Shown one piece after another: positions 1-7,900 of a DNA stretch of 64,000 nucleotides (position 1 is the stretch's first letter; every line of letters starts with the position of its first letter). The notes beneath the pieces were generated by a model. The model saw only the letters and a list, made by a program, of their open reading frames with translations, was not told the origin of the DNA and did not search any database. The translations under genes were made by a program, and so were the position numbers. The stretch is from Verrucomicrobiota bacterium (GTDB taxonomy: Bacteria; Verrucomicrobiota; Verrucomicrobiia; Opitutales; Opitutaceae), in assembly GCA_030601755.1 (NCBI GenBank), contig JAUWBF010000004.1, forward strand, positions 29,852-93,851. The letters run 5' to 3'.

Positions 1-688
1 CGTTGGCCTTGATCTCCTCGGCGCGCACGAGGACGTCGTAGGCGATGTCGCGCGGGACGACGACCACGCCGTCGATGTCGCCAAGGACGACGTCACCGGG
101 CTTGATCACGACGTCACCGATCTTGATCGGCAGTTGGTAGTGCGTGATGAGGCAGCGGCCGAGCGAGCCGTTCGGGATGCGGTGCTTGTAGAAGACCGGG
201 AAGTCCTTCTCGAGGATCTGGTGCGTGTCGCGAATGCCGCCGTCGATGATGGCGCCCTTGACGCCGAGGCCGACCGCGGTGGCGGTCATGACGCCGCCCC
301 AGAGGGTGGCCTTCTCGTCGTTGGAGGTGTCCCACACGACCATGGTGTCGGCGGGCAGCTCGGAGATCATCTGCGTGCGGAAGGTCATCTCGCCGGTGAT
401 CTTGACGTTGGGCGCGCTCTTCACGGTGAAGGCGAGGCCGGCGACGGTGCGCTCGGGCCGCAGGGGCTTGAGGTGGCCGGGCAGGCACTGGTCGAGCAGC
501 GCAAACTCGCGCAGCACGTCGCTGATCGCACCGGTGTAGAGCTGCTCGTAGCGGGCGAGCAGCTCCTTCACGGGGATCGGGAATTCCTTGGTCGAGACGG
601 TCTCGCGCTGGGCGATGAGCTTCTCGAGTTTCATCATGCCCACTTCCTTTTTGTAGGCTTCGATATCGGCGTTGAGTTCCTTGGACAT
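1..688 (-). CDS. RraA-like family protein (partial, C-terminus off window)
   Basis: 229 codons are visible from ATG at 688-686; the 3' end lies beyond base 1. The RraA/dimethylmenaquinone-methyltransferase-like fold is recognised from GAIIDGGIRDT (about residues 144-154) and PGDVVLGDIDGVVVVP (about 195-210). Family members include RNase E inhibitors and class II HMG/CHA-type aldolases; the Asp and Arg of GGIRD are the usual metal/substrate residues. It follows the IclR-uxuA-SDR genes on the same strand, so a sugar-acid role (aldolase or lactonase-like) is more likely than RNase control, but this is inference. A terminator-like hairpin (756-790) separates it from the SDR gene. Confidence 0.85.
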   Translation of the reverse strand, partial: MSKELNADIEAYKKEVGMMKLEKLIAQRETVSTKEFPIPVKELLARYEQLYTGAISDVLREFALLDQCLPGHLKPLRPERTVAGLAFTVKSAPNVKITGEMTFRTQMISELPADTMVVWDTSNDEKATLWGGVMTATAVGLGVKGAIIDGGIRDTHQILEKDFPVFYKHRIPNGSLGRCLITHYQLPIKIGDVVIKPGDVVLGDIDGVVVVPRDIAYDVLVRAEEIKAN

Positions 689-755
689 AAGTTCGGTGCG
701 GGTTGGGTTTGGCCGCGCTGCGGCCGGATGGAGGGTTCGGGTTCGGGTTCGGGGA

Positions 756-790
756 AAATAAATACTAACCAGATACGTTAGTTTTTATTT
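756..790. terminator. Hairpin terminator with CAGATAC loop (copy 1)
   Basis: Arms at 756-769 and 777-790 pair over 14 bp with one mismatch, around the 7-nt loop CAGATAC. A-runs on one side and T-runs on the other allow termination in either direction. It lies between the SDR stop (827) and the RraA start (688). The same inner stem ACTAAC/GTTAGT and the same loop recur at 61416-61454. Confidence 0.7.
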
Positions 791-826
791 CGGGCCCGGG
801 TGGCTGGGTGGTGGTTGCGGGTTGGG

Positions 827-1597
827 TCAGGCGAGGCCGAGGCCGCCGTCGACGAAGAGGTTTTGGCCGGTGATGTAGCGACCGGCGTCGGAACAAAGGA
901 GCAGGGCCGCGCCCACGCAGTCGGCGCTTTCGCCGAAGAAACGCGCGGGGATGGCCGCGCGGACCTGCGCCGCGTAGTCGGGGTTGGCCAGCGCGTCGTT
1001 ATTGCGGTCGGTGAGGATGACGCCGGGCGCGAGATTGTTGAGGGTGACGCCGGACGCGGCGAGGGGCTTGGCGAGGCCGGTGGCGAGCGCGGTCTGCGCG
1101 TGCTTGAGCGACGAATACGGCAGCATCTCCGGGTGCGGGCGGAGCTCCTGCACGCTGCCGATGGTGAGCACGCGACCCCACTTGGCGGCGGTCATGGCGG
1201 GCACGCAGAGCTGCAGGAGTTCGAGACTGGAGCGGTAGTTGACCGCGTAGTGGCGGTCCACTTCCTCGCGGGTAAAATCGGTCCAGTTTTTCTTGGTTTG
1301 GATCGAGGCGTTGAGGATTAAAATATCGATGCCGCCGAGGGCGGCCTGCGTCGCGTCATAAACGCGACGCGCGGCGTCGTCGGCGGCGAGGTCCGCCTGC
1401 ACCACGCCGGAGCGGCGGCCGGCGGCGGCGACTTGGGCGGCGACTGCGTTGGCCTGGTCGGCGTTGCCGGTGTAGTGAACCATCACGTCGGCGCCGGCCT
1501 CGGCGAGGGCGACGGCGATCGCAGCGCCGATGCCGCGGGACGAACCGGTGACGAGCGCGTGTTTGCCGGTGAGATCAAAGGAGGCGGGAAGTTTCAT
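827..1597 (-). CDS. SDR family oxidoreductase
   Basis: 256 residues, the normal length of a classical short-chain dehydrogenase. The nucleotide-binding motif TGSSRGIG is at 17-24, NAS at 96-98, Ser148 and the catalytic YSSLK at 161-165; the C-terminus has ITGQNLFVDGG. It starts 9 bp after the mannonate dehydratase stop, which suggests it is the fructuronate/mannonate oxidoreductase step (an SDR in place of UxuB). That substrate is inferred from context only; the SDR fold is certain. Confidence 0.9.
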   Translation of the reverse strand: MKLPASFDLTGKHALVTGSSRGIGAAIAVALAEAGADVMVHYTGNADQANAVAAQVAAAGRRSGVVQADLAADDAARRVYDATQAALGGIDILILNASIQTKKNWTDFTREEVDRHYAVNYRSSLELLQLCVPAMTAAKWGRVLTIGSVQELRPHPEMLPYSSLKHAQTALATGLAKPLAASGVTLNNLAPGVILTDRNNDALANPDYAAQVRAAIPARFFGESADCVGAALLLCSDAGRYITGQNLFVDGGLGLA

Positions 1598-1606
1598 GGC
1601 GGGGGT

Positions 1607-2575
1607 TTAGACGTAGGAGATGCGGTGCGCATCGAGGATGCCCTTCATGTAGCCGACGGCGAAGAGACGGCCGAGCTGGGCGTAGCCGTGCGGGAGGTCT
1701 TCCTCGCCGGCCATGGAGGGCACGTGGTCGACGCGGATGGGGCCGGTGAAGCCGAGGTCGGCGTAGAGCTTGAGCTGCGCGGCCATGTCGGTCGGTCCGT
1801 TGTCGTGGAAGGTCTCGGTGAAGTCCTCGCGCGTGCCCTCGACGTCGCGGAAATGCACGAAGACGATTTTTGGCGAGAAGCGGCGCGCGGTGGCGACGAT
1901 GTCCTCACCCATGGCGCGAAAGTTGGCCTGACAATAAGTGATGCCGTGCGCCGGCGAATCGCTGAACGCCATGGCGCGGGCAAAGGCATCGGCCGAGGTG
2001 AGGATGCGACCCACGCCGCGCAACGGCGAGAGGGGCGGGTCGTCGGGGTGCAGGCCCATCTTTACACCGGCCTGCTCGGCGACGGGCAGGACGCGGGTGA
2101 TGAAGTATTCATAATTCTCCCACAGCTTTTCCTCGGTGACGCGCAGCGCGGGCGCGACGGGCTCGGGGTCGACGGCTTCGAGACGGAATCGGTTGCTGAC
2201 GGCGCCGCCACGGGCGGGCACGTGCGGATCGGTGCGATACCAGCCGATGGTCGCCATGAAGTTGTAGCAGAGCAGGCCGATGCCGAGCTCGCCCATGTTG
2301 CGCAGCATTTGCTGGTAGCGGGCGATGTCGTCGTCGCGGCCGGGCTGGCCGAGCTTGATGCGCTGCATGTCGAACTGGTCGCCCTCGAGGCCGACGAGCT
2401 TGAGGCCGGCGTCGGCGAAGCGGTCGCGAATGGTGCGGAGCGCGTCGAGGTTGTCGGGCGCGGGCAGTCCGGTGAGGTCGGGCGCGCACTTGCAGATGGC
2501 GTGGGTGACGCCGACCTGGAGGGCGAGCCGCCACGAGCGGTCGGGGGTGGCGGGCAGGAAGTCGGCGAGGATCAT
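1607..2575 (-). CDS. uxuA: Mannonate dehydratase
   Basis: Converts D-mannonate to 2-keto-3-deoxy-D-gluconate in the hexuronate pathway, in the cytoplasm with Fe/Mn. UxuA landmarks are CYNFM (103-107), GWYRT (111-115), the metal-site segment GLHPDDPP (174-181), QANFR (216-220) and HFRD (241-244). At 322 residues it is shorter than the roughly 390-residue E. coli enzyme but resembles the compact form common outside enterobacteria. Its ATG overlaps the IclR stop by 4 bp (ATGA), so it is translationally coupled to the regulator; the SDR gene follows 9 bp downstream. Confidence 0.92.
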   Translation of the reverse strand: MILADFLPATPDRSWRLALQVGVTHAICKCAPDLTGLPAPDNLDALRTIRDRFADAGLKLVGLEGDQFDMQRIKLGQPGRDDDIARYQQMLRNMGELGIGLLCYNFMATIGWYRTDPHVPARGGAVSNRFRLEAVDPEPVAPALRVTEEKLWENYEYFITRVLPVAEQAGVKMGLHPDDPPLSPLRGVGRILTSADAFARAMAFSDSPAHGITYCQANFRAMGEDIVATARRFSPKIVFVHFRDVEGTREDFTETFHDNGPTDMAAQLKLYADLGFTGPIRVDHVPSMAGEEDLPHGYAQLGRLFAVGYMKGILDAHRISYV

Positions 2576-3405
2576 GCGGCGACGGGTTGGTTGCCTTGCA
2601 ACTGCGCGGAGCAGGCGGCGGCCGCGAGGAGGAGTTTTTCGCGGTGGGCCTTGGAGCGCTTGCCGGCAAAGTCATCCGCGAAGCCGACGATGGTGAACAC
2701 GCCGACGATGGCGCCGCGCTGGCCGCGGACGGGCGCGGAGAGGGCGTGCACGCTGGGTTGATAGCCGCCGAAGTCGGCGCAGGCGCCGGTGCGCCGGCAC
2801 TCGGCGATGCGCTTGTCGACGTCGGCGCGGGTCTGGTGGCCCCAGCACTCGGACGGGGCCCCGTCGAGGAGGCGGTTGCGCTCGGCGGCGGACAGCTCGC
2901 TGATGAGGGCCGCGCCGGAGGAGCCGAGCGCGAGGTGAAAGGTCGCGCCGACGCGCACGGACACGGCGGTCTCGCGGGGCGACTCGACGCGCGCGAGGGC
3001 GATGGCGCGGTCGTCCTGGCGCACGGAGAGTTTGGCGGCGAGGCCGGTGTCGGCGGCGAGCCGCGCGAGGTGAGGCCGCGCGGCCTCGATGAGGAACTCG
3101 TGGCTGGCGAGCGGCTGGAGCAGCGGCAGGAGGCCGAAGGACAATTCGTGGCGTCCACCGGGCGCGGCGCGCACCCAGTCCTCGGCCAGGAAGGTCTGGA
3201 GGATGCGGTAAACCGACGAGGTGGGGATGCCGAGCGAGAGGGCCAGCGCCTTGGTCGTGGTTTCCTCACGGCCCTCGGCGACCGCCTTGAGGACGGCAAC
3301 GGCCTTTTTCAGGATGGGAACGGTGTGATCCGGCATGGCGGGAGGTTCGGGTTCGCGATCAAGCATGGCCGGATCGGCGTTGGGCTCAAGTTGGGTATTG
3401 GACAC
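2572..3405 (-). CDS. IclR family transcriptional regulator
   Basis: 277 residues with an N-terminal winged helix-turn-helix (about 30-80; helices around KALALSLGIPTSSVYRIL) and the C-terminal IclR effector-binding domain (about 95-265, including the ALSAPVRG segment). A roughly 25-residue acidic/Pro-rich leader precedes the HTH, so the true start could be an internal Met (24 or 14). It is the first gene of the uxuA-SDR-rraA unit and probably responds to a hexuronate intermediate. The 207 bp upstream (3406-3612) contain no gene; no clear operator was identified. Confidence 0.9.
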   Translation of the reverse strand: MSNTQLEPNADPAMLDREPEPPAMPDHTVPILKKAVAVLKAVAEGREETTTKALALSLGIPTSSVYRILQTFLAEDWVRAAPGGRHELSFGLLPLLQPLASHEFLIEAARPHLARLAADTGLAAKLSVRQDDRAIALARVESPRETAVSVRVGATFHLALGSSGAALISELSAAERNRLLDGAPSECWGHQTRADVDKRIAECRRTGACADFGGYQPSVHALSAPVRGQRGAIVGVFTIVGFADDFAGKRSKAHREKLLLAAAACSAQLQGNQPVAA

Positions 3406-3612
3406 AATTTTTCATTAGCGAATTCACACTATGGCAAAGCCGGCGGCGACAAAGTCCGGTTTCAGCTCGCGGGCATGGCCGCGTGACAACGTGGTTGCGC
3501 GCCGATGGCTCCATCCAGGGCGGGTCGCGGGAGATGACCGTGCCTCGCCCGGCAGCCGGGAGCATCGACGGTCCGGAGCGTCGCAATACGCGCGGGGCGC
3601 CGGCGGGGAAGT

Positions 3613-4536
3613 TTATTCGATATCAGCGCCGGTGAGCTCGTCGTAGACCGCGCCCAGCGCGTCACGAAAGCGCGCGGTATTGGGCAGTTCCCAGTCGGCG
3701 TAGCCGGGCAGGCCGGTGCGGGCGAGGATCTGCACGCGGGGCTTGCGCACGACGATCTCGCTTTGCACGAGGTCGCGCAGGCGTTCGAGGAAATCGGCGA
3801 AGACGAGCAGGTCGCGTCGGTCGCCGGTGACGCCATGGGCGGCGTGGCCGTGGCCGTAGATGTAGATCGTGTCGCGCTCGTAACGGGAAGGCAGCTCGCG
3901 CAGGAGCCGGATCCACGCCTGCACGTCGGCACCGCCGGGGTGGTCGATCACGGGATACACGCGGTTGAAGACAAGGTCGCCAAGATGGACGACGTTGGCC
4001 TTTTGAAAATGCACGGTGGCGTCGCCGGCGGTGTGCGCGGGGCCGACGTGGCGGGCCTCGACGGTCTCGTCGCCGAGGTCGAGCCGCCAGGTGCGCTCGA
4101 AGAGCTCGGTGGCGTAGACTTGCTTGGCTAGGGTGAGATCGCGCTCGGCGCGGGCGCGTTGCAAGGCGGGCACGTAGGCGTGCGCGACGTGGCGGGCGGC
4201 GGCGGGCGCGAGCACGGGATTGCCGGCGGTGTGGTCGGGGTGGTGATGGGTGTTGATGAGCACGTCGAGCGCGCGGTCATCGCGTCCGGGTAGGCCTTGC
4301 AAAAAATCGCGCGCGGTGTCGGGGAACTGGCTGTCGACGGCGAGCAGGGCGTCGGGCGAGGCCAGCCAGCCGATGGTGCCGCCACGGGCGACGTAGGTGC
4401 CCACGCCGCGGCGCAGGGGCGTGAACCGGCCGGATTCATCGGGTCCGCCCGCCGGGGCCGCCGCGAGGCGGGGGCGAGTCAGCAGGCCGGCGCCCAGAAG
4501 GAGCGCGGAGCTGCGGATGAAATCACGGCGATGCAT
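3613..4536 (-). CDS. Tat-exported MBL-fold metallo-hydrolase
   Basis: Starts at the Met giving MHRRDFIRSS, a twin-arginine signal followed by a hydrophobic stretch, so the product is probably periplasmic; an upstream ATG at 4554 is less likely. In the numbering from 4554, metal ligands are THHHPDH (102-108), His174 (GPAHTAGD), Asp193 (LGDLVF) and His235/237 (YGHGHA). The dinuclear zinc site is therefore intact. Substrate unknown; the fold covers lactamases, glyoxalases and aryl sulfatases. It is divergent from the MFS gene. Confidence 0.88.
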   Translation of the reverse strand: MHRRDFIRSSALLLGAGLLTRPRLAAAPAGGPDESGRFTPLRRGVGTYVARGGTIGWLASPDALLAVDSQFPDTARDFLQGLPGRDDRALDVLINTHHHPDHTAGNPVLAPAAARHVAHAYVPALQRARAERDLTLAKQVYATELFERTWRLDLGDETVEARHVGPAHTAGDATVHFQKANVVHLGDLVFNRVYPVIDHPGGADVQAWIRLLRELPSRYERDTIYIYGHGHAAHGVTGDRRDLLVFADFLERLRDLVQSEIVVRKPRVQILARTGLPGYADWELPNTARFRDALGAVYDELTGADIE

Positions 4537-4655
4537 GGGCAAGGTATGAAACACCCAGACGGCCTAGGCCAAGTCTTACCTTGTTCAGGGGAGTGGGGTT
4601 GAGCCTCCCAGCGGTTTTGACGGCGGGGGCGAGTTGTGACGTGTTGGTTTCTCCC

Positions 4656-5876
4656 GTGAATTTCCCGTCCTCCCTGCGCGCACTCAACTCCCGCAACTAT
4701 CGCCTCTTTTTCAGCGGCCAGAGCCTGTCGCTGGTGGGCAACTGGATGACGATCACGACGACCGCGTGGCTGGGCTACGAGTTGTCGGACAGCGCCTTCG
4801 TGCTGGGGCTGCTGGGTTTCGCCAGCCAGATACCGTCGCTGGTGCTCGCCCCGTTCACAGGCTTGCTGGGCGACCGGTTCGACCGGCGGGGGTTGCTCAC
4901 GGGGCTGACGGTGCTGGCGATGCTGCAATCGCTGACACTCGCGGTGATCACCCACACCGGCGTAGTGACGGTGGGCTGGCTGCTGGCGCTGGCCGCGGTG
5001 CAGGGGTTGATCAACTCGGTGGAGTTTCCCACGCGGCAGTCGTTCGTCATCGAGATGATCGACGACCGCAAGGACCTGCCCAACGCCATCGGGCTCAACT
5101 CCAGCATGTTCAACCTCGCCCGCCTGCTGGGTCCGTCGCTGGCCGGCCTAGCGCTGGTGAAGCTGGGCGCGACGGCCTGCTACGCGATCGACACCGTGAC
5201 CTACCTGCCGGTGATCGGTTGCTTTCTCGCGATGCGTCCGCGGCCGCGGGCGGCGCGCGTCGGGGCGGCGGGTTCGCCGCTGGCGCAGCTGCGCGCCGGC
5301 TGGAGCTACGCCGTGCGCACGCCGTCGGTGCGCGCGCCGTTGATCCTGGTGTCGACGACGGCGATGTTTGGCTTCGCCGGCAACATGCTCGCGCCGGTTT
5401 TCGCGCGCGACGTGTTCCACGGCGATGCCGGCACGCTCGGCTGGATGTTCGCCTCGGTCGGCGCGGGCGCGCTGGTCGCCGCGGTGGTGCTCAGCAACCT
5501 GCCGTCCGTCGCCAAACTCGCCCGCTGGATCACACGCGGCGCCGTGCTCATCGCCGTCGGCCTGATCGCCCTCGGCCTAAGCCCCAACCTGCCCTGCGCC
5601 CTCGCCGCCATGGGCGTGACCGGACTCGGCACGGTGTTCGCCATGGCCGGCAGCAACACGCTCATTCAGTCCTTCGTCGAGGACGACAAGCGCGGGCGTA
5701 TCATGGGCCTGTTCGTCATGGCGATCAGCATGGGGCCGATCGGCAGCGCCATCATCGGCTACACCGCCGAGCACGCCGCCGGTCCGCGCTGGACGGTGAT
5801 CGGCTGCTCGCTGCTGGTGGTCGCGGCGGCGTTGCGCTTTCGCCACGTCATGAAGACCCGCCCGACGGTGGCGTGA
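4656..5876 (+). CDS. MFS transporter (EntS/MFS_3-like exporter)
   Basis: About 406 residues with 12 predicted membrane segments and the conserved loop GDRFDRRG after helix 2. FPTRQSFVIEM and the repeated-half architecture fit the EntS/MFS_3 exporter branch. The reading frame is open from a TTG at 4581; homology begins at FPSSLRALNSRNYRLFF, so GTG 4656 is chosen, with GTG 4641 as alternative. Neither has a strong ribosome binding site. The cargo cannot be deduced; no siderophore genes are adjacent. Confidence 0.85.
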   Translation: MNFPSSLRALNSRNYRLFFSGQSLSLVGNWMTITTTAWLGYELSDSAFVLGLLGFASQIPSLVLAPFTGLLGDRFDRRGLLTGLTVLAMLQSLTLAVITHTGVVTVGWLLALAAVQGLINSVEFPTRQSFVIEMIDDRKDLPNAIGLNSSMFNLARLLGPSLAGLALVKLGATACYAIDTVTYLPVIGCFLAMRPRPRAARVGAAGSPLAQLRAGWSYAVRTPSVRAPLILVSTTAMFGFAGNMLAPVFARDVFHGDAGTLGWMFASVGAGALVAAVVLSNLPSVAKLARWITRGAVLIAVGLIALGLSPNLPCALAAMGVTGLGTVFAMAGSNTLIQSFVEDDKRGRIMGLFVMAISMGPIGSAIIGYTAEHAAGPRWTVIGCSLLVVAAALRFRHVMKTRPTVA

Positions 5877-6055
5877 GCGCGCGGCCTGCGGTGGTGGAAG
5901 GTGGGCTTTAGAATGACCACGCCGCGCGCCCGGGGGAAGGGGCGGAGGGAAGGGGCCGGGGAGGAGGGGGCCGGGAGAGTTGGACGAGCGATGGTTTCGC
6001 TCAAGGGACGTCCGCCACCGGTTGACGCCGCGCAACAAGCGGCTTGCCTCCGACC

Positions 6056-6604
6056 ATGTCTCGACTCTCGGCAGGCTACACCTTTCCCGCCCTTCAACTG
6101 CAGACCATTCACGGCGACGTCGTGGATGTGCCCGCCGGCGACGGCAGGTTCACCCATCTGCAGTTTCGCCGCTTCGCGGGATGCCCGATTTGCAACACGC
6201 ACCTGCGGCCGTTCGCCCGCCGCGCGACCGAACTGGAGGCAGCCGGTATTCGAGAAGTGGTCTTCTTCCACTCGTCCGCGGAGGCGCTACGGCGGCACGA
6301 CGACGGCCTGCCCTTCGCCCTCGTCGCCGACCCCCGCAAGGAATTCTACCGCCGCTTCGGCGTCGAGACCTCGCGGCTCGCCGTGCTGCATCCTCGCGCG
6401 TGGCTGGGCGGACTGCGGGGACTCTTCGCCACCAAGCCTGCCATCCGCATCGAGAACGGCCCGCTCGGCCTGCCCGCGGACATCCTCGTCGACAGCGGGG
6501 GGCGCGTGGCGGCGGTCAAATACGGCAAGCACGCCTACGACCAATGGAGCGTCGACGAGCTGCTTGTCTTGGTGGCGAACGCGCGGACCACCGCGGCGGT
6601 CTGA
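6056..6604 (+). CDS. Peroxiredoxin-like (AhpC/TSA-type, thioredoxin-fold) protein
   Basis: 182 residues from ATG 6056; the frame extends 4 codons further to a TTG. The segment FRRFAGCPICN places a CxxC (Cys43-Cys46) at the thioredoxin-fold active position, as in the AhpC-TSA_2/peroxiredoxin-like family. C-terminal PADILVDSGGRV is the usual strand-turn after the cis-Pro region. A cytoplasmic thiol reductase or peroxidase role is likely; the partner is unknown. It sits before the hupE-like gene with a 150-bp gap, so it is not clearly co-transcribed. Confidence 0.8.
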   Translation: MSRLSAGYTFPALQLQTIHGDVVDVPAGDGRFTHLQFRRFAGCPICNTHLRPFARRATELEAAGIREVVFFHSSAEALRRHDDGLPFALVADPRKEFYRRFGVETSRLAVLHPRAWLGGLRGLFATKPAIRIENGPLGLPADILVDSGGRVAAVKYGKHAYDQWSVDELLVLVANARTTAAV

Positions 6605-6755
6605 TCGCGGACGGCATCCAACACGCGACATCCGCGAGCGCTGCGAACCGGCCAACTGTAACCGGCGCGGGCGCAATCGGCACAGTCACCACCGGCACGG
6701 TGCGACGTCGTTTTGTGCATGACGGCGCAAAGCCGTCGCCACTAGGTTGCGCGCG

Positions 6756-7337
6756 ATGCCACCGGCCGCTCCAGACGTATCCTTCGGTCCGTTTTTCCGA
6801 CTCGGCATCGAGCACATCTTCACCGGCTACGATCACCTGCTGTTCCTGCTCGCGCTGCTGTTGGTATGCACGCGCTGGCGCGAGCTGCTCGCCATCGTCA
6901 CCTGCTTCACGGTCGGCCACACGGTGACGCTCGGCCTCGCCACCGCCGGACTGGTGAACCTGCCGCCACCGGTGGCCGAGCCGCTCATCGCATTCACCAT
7001 CCTCTTCGTCGGCGTGGAGAATGTGTTGCGGCGGGGCACCTCCGGCTCCGCGCGCTGGGCGCCGACGCTGCTGTTTGGGCTCGTGCATGGTTTCGGCTTC
7101 GCCACGGTGCTGCGCGACCTCGGGGTCGGCCAGCAAGGAGGCGCGCTGGCGCGGCCGCTCTTCGCCTTCAACCTCGGCGTCGAATGCGGCCAGTTGCTCT
7201 TCGCCGCCATCGTGCTGCCACTGCTGTGGCGGGCGCGACGCCACCCCGCCTTCGTGCGCACGGGCGTGCCGGCTCTGTCGGCGCTGATCGCGTTGACGGG
7301 CTTCTATTGGTTGGTGGAACGGTTGTTGCTGGGCTGA
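6756..7337 (+). CDS. HupE/UreJ family membrane protein (probable metal permease)
   Basis: 193 residues from ATG 6756 (a TTG lies 3 codons upstream). Family signatures are IEHIFTGYDHLLFLLALLL near the N-terminus, CFTVGHTVTL, and LVHGFGFATVL in the middle, with about six membrane segments rich in His/Asp ligands. HupE/UreJ proteins move nickel or cobalt and often sit next to TonB receptors. Here a small membrane protein starts 7 bp downstream and a TonB-dependent receptor follows, so an outer- plus inner-membrane metal uptake unit is inferred. Confidence 0.88.
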   Translation: MPPAAPDVSFGPFFRLGIEHIFTGYDHLLFLLALLLVCTRWRELLAIVTCFTVGHTVTLGLATAGLVNLPPPVAEPLIAFTILFVGVENVLRRGTSGSARWAPTLLFGLVHGFGFATVLRDLGVGQQGGALARPLFAFNLGVECGQLLFAAIVLPLLWRARRHPAFVRTGVPALSALIALTGFYWLVERLLLG

Positions 7338-7344
7338 GCCGCCC

Positions 7345-7749
7345 ATGCCTCGTCGCCTGACCACGTTATTCGCCCGCAGTCCGCTGTGGCTGCTGATCGT
7401 CGCGTGGTTCTGCGCCAACAGCCCGCAGGAACTCACCCTGCATGTCTTTGAATGGGCCGGACAGGCCCGCCACTTCTCCCACCAAGCCTCGCTCCGCGCC
7501 GACGTCTCGCGACTGCTCGCCGGCAACCCGGAGCGTCCCGTGTGCATGATCGCCGAGCGCGCGCCCGACACCCCGGACAACCGCGCCGCGCCGCACGCCG
7601 AGCTGGTGGTCAACAAGCTCCTCTACACCATCGAGGCCCGCGACGCGCTGACCGCGCCGGACACAGGACCGACCCACACCGCCCGCGGTGCCCCGCCCCG
7701 CGCGACCGTCCGCGCGGACGACGTTCCCCACCCGCCCCCGAGAGCCTGA
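7345..7749 (+). CDS. Small membrane-anchored protein of unknown function
   Basis: 134 residues starting 7 bp after the hupE-like stop, so probably translated from the same mRNA. One hydrophobic segment (about 12-26) follows a basic N-terminus; the rest is soluble, and the last 40 residues are Pro/Ala/Arg-rich and low in complexity. No family recognised. The position between hupE and the TonB receptor gene suggests an accessory of metal uptake, but nothing in the sequence proves it. Confidence 0.55.
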   Translation: MPRRLTTLFARSPLWLLIVAWFCANSPQELTLHVFEWAGQARHFSHQASLRADVSRLLAGNPERPVCMIAERAPDTPDNRAAPHAELVVNKLLYTIEARDALTAPDTGPTHTARGAPPRATVRADDVPHPPPRA

Positions 7750-7900
7750 CCCGCCGCCGGCGACGCGCGCCCACCCTGCGCCGCCCCGGCCAACCGTCGC
7801 TCCACCCATCGGACGATCCCGCGCGCCACCGGCTCCGCGCGAGTGATCACACCGTCGTTCGCCAGCCTCCGGGCCGCTTCGCGCGCCCATCCGTGTCATC

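Noticed and set aside
2109..3299. 396-codon minus-strand frame across uxuA and the IclR gene
   Set aside because: Ser/Pro/Arg-rich shadow of the two recognised genes, typical of high-G+C DNA; same for the long Arg- or Ala-rich frames opposite most genes here.
5880..6043. G-rich stretch between the MFS and peroxiredoxin-like genes as a regulatory RNA
   Set aside because: Only runs of G and A with no convincing pairing or conserved motif.
6625..6745. Possible cobalamin riboswitch before the HupE/UreJ gene (CAACTGTAACCGG resembles part of the B12 box)
   Set aside because: The other conserved parts, in particular the GGGAA segment and the CCAGGAGACC-type B12 box, are not present in the right order; one short match in G+C-rich DNA is not enough.
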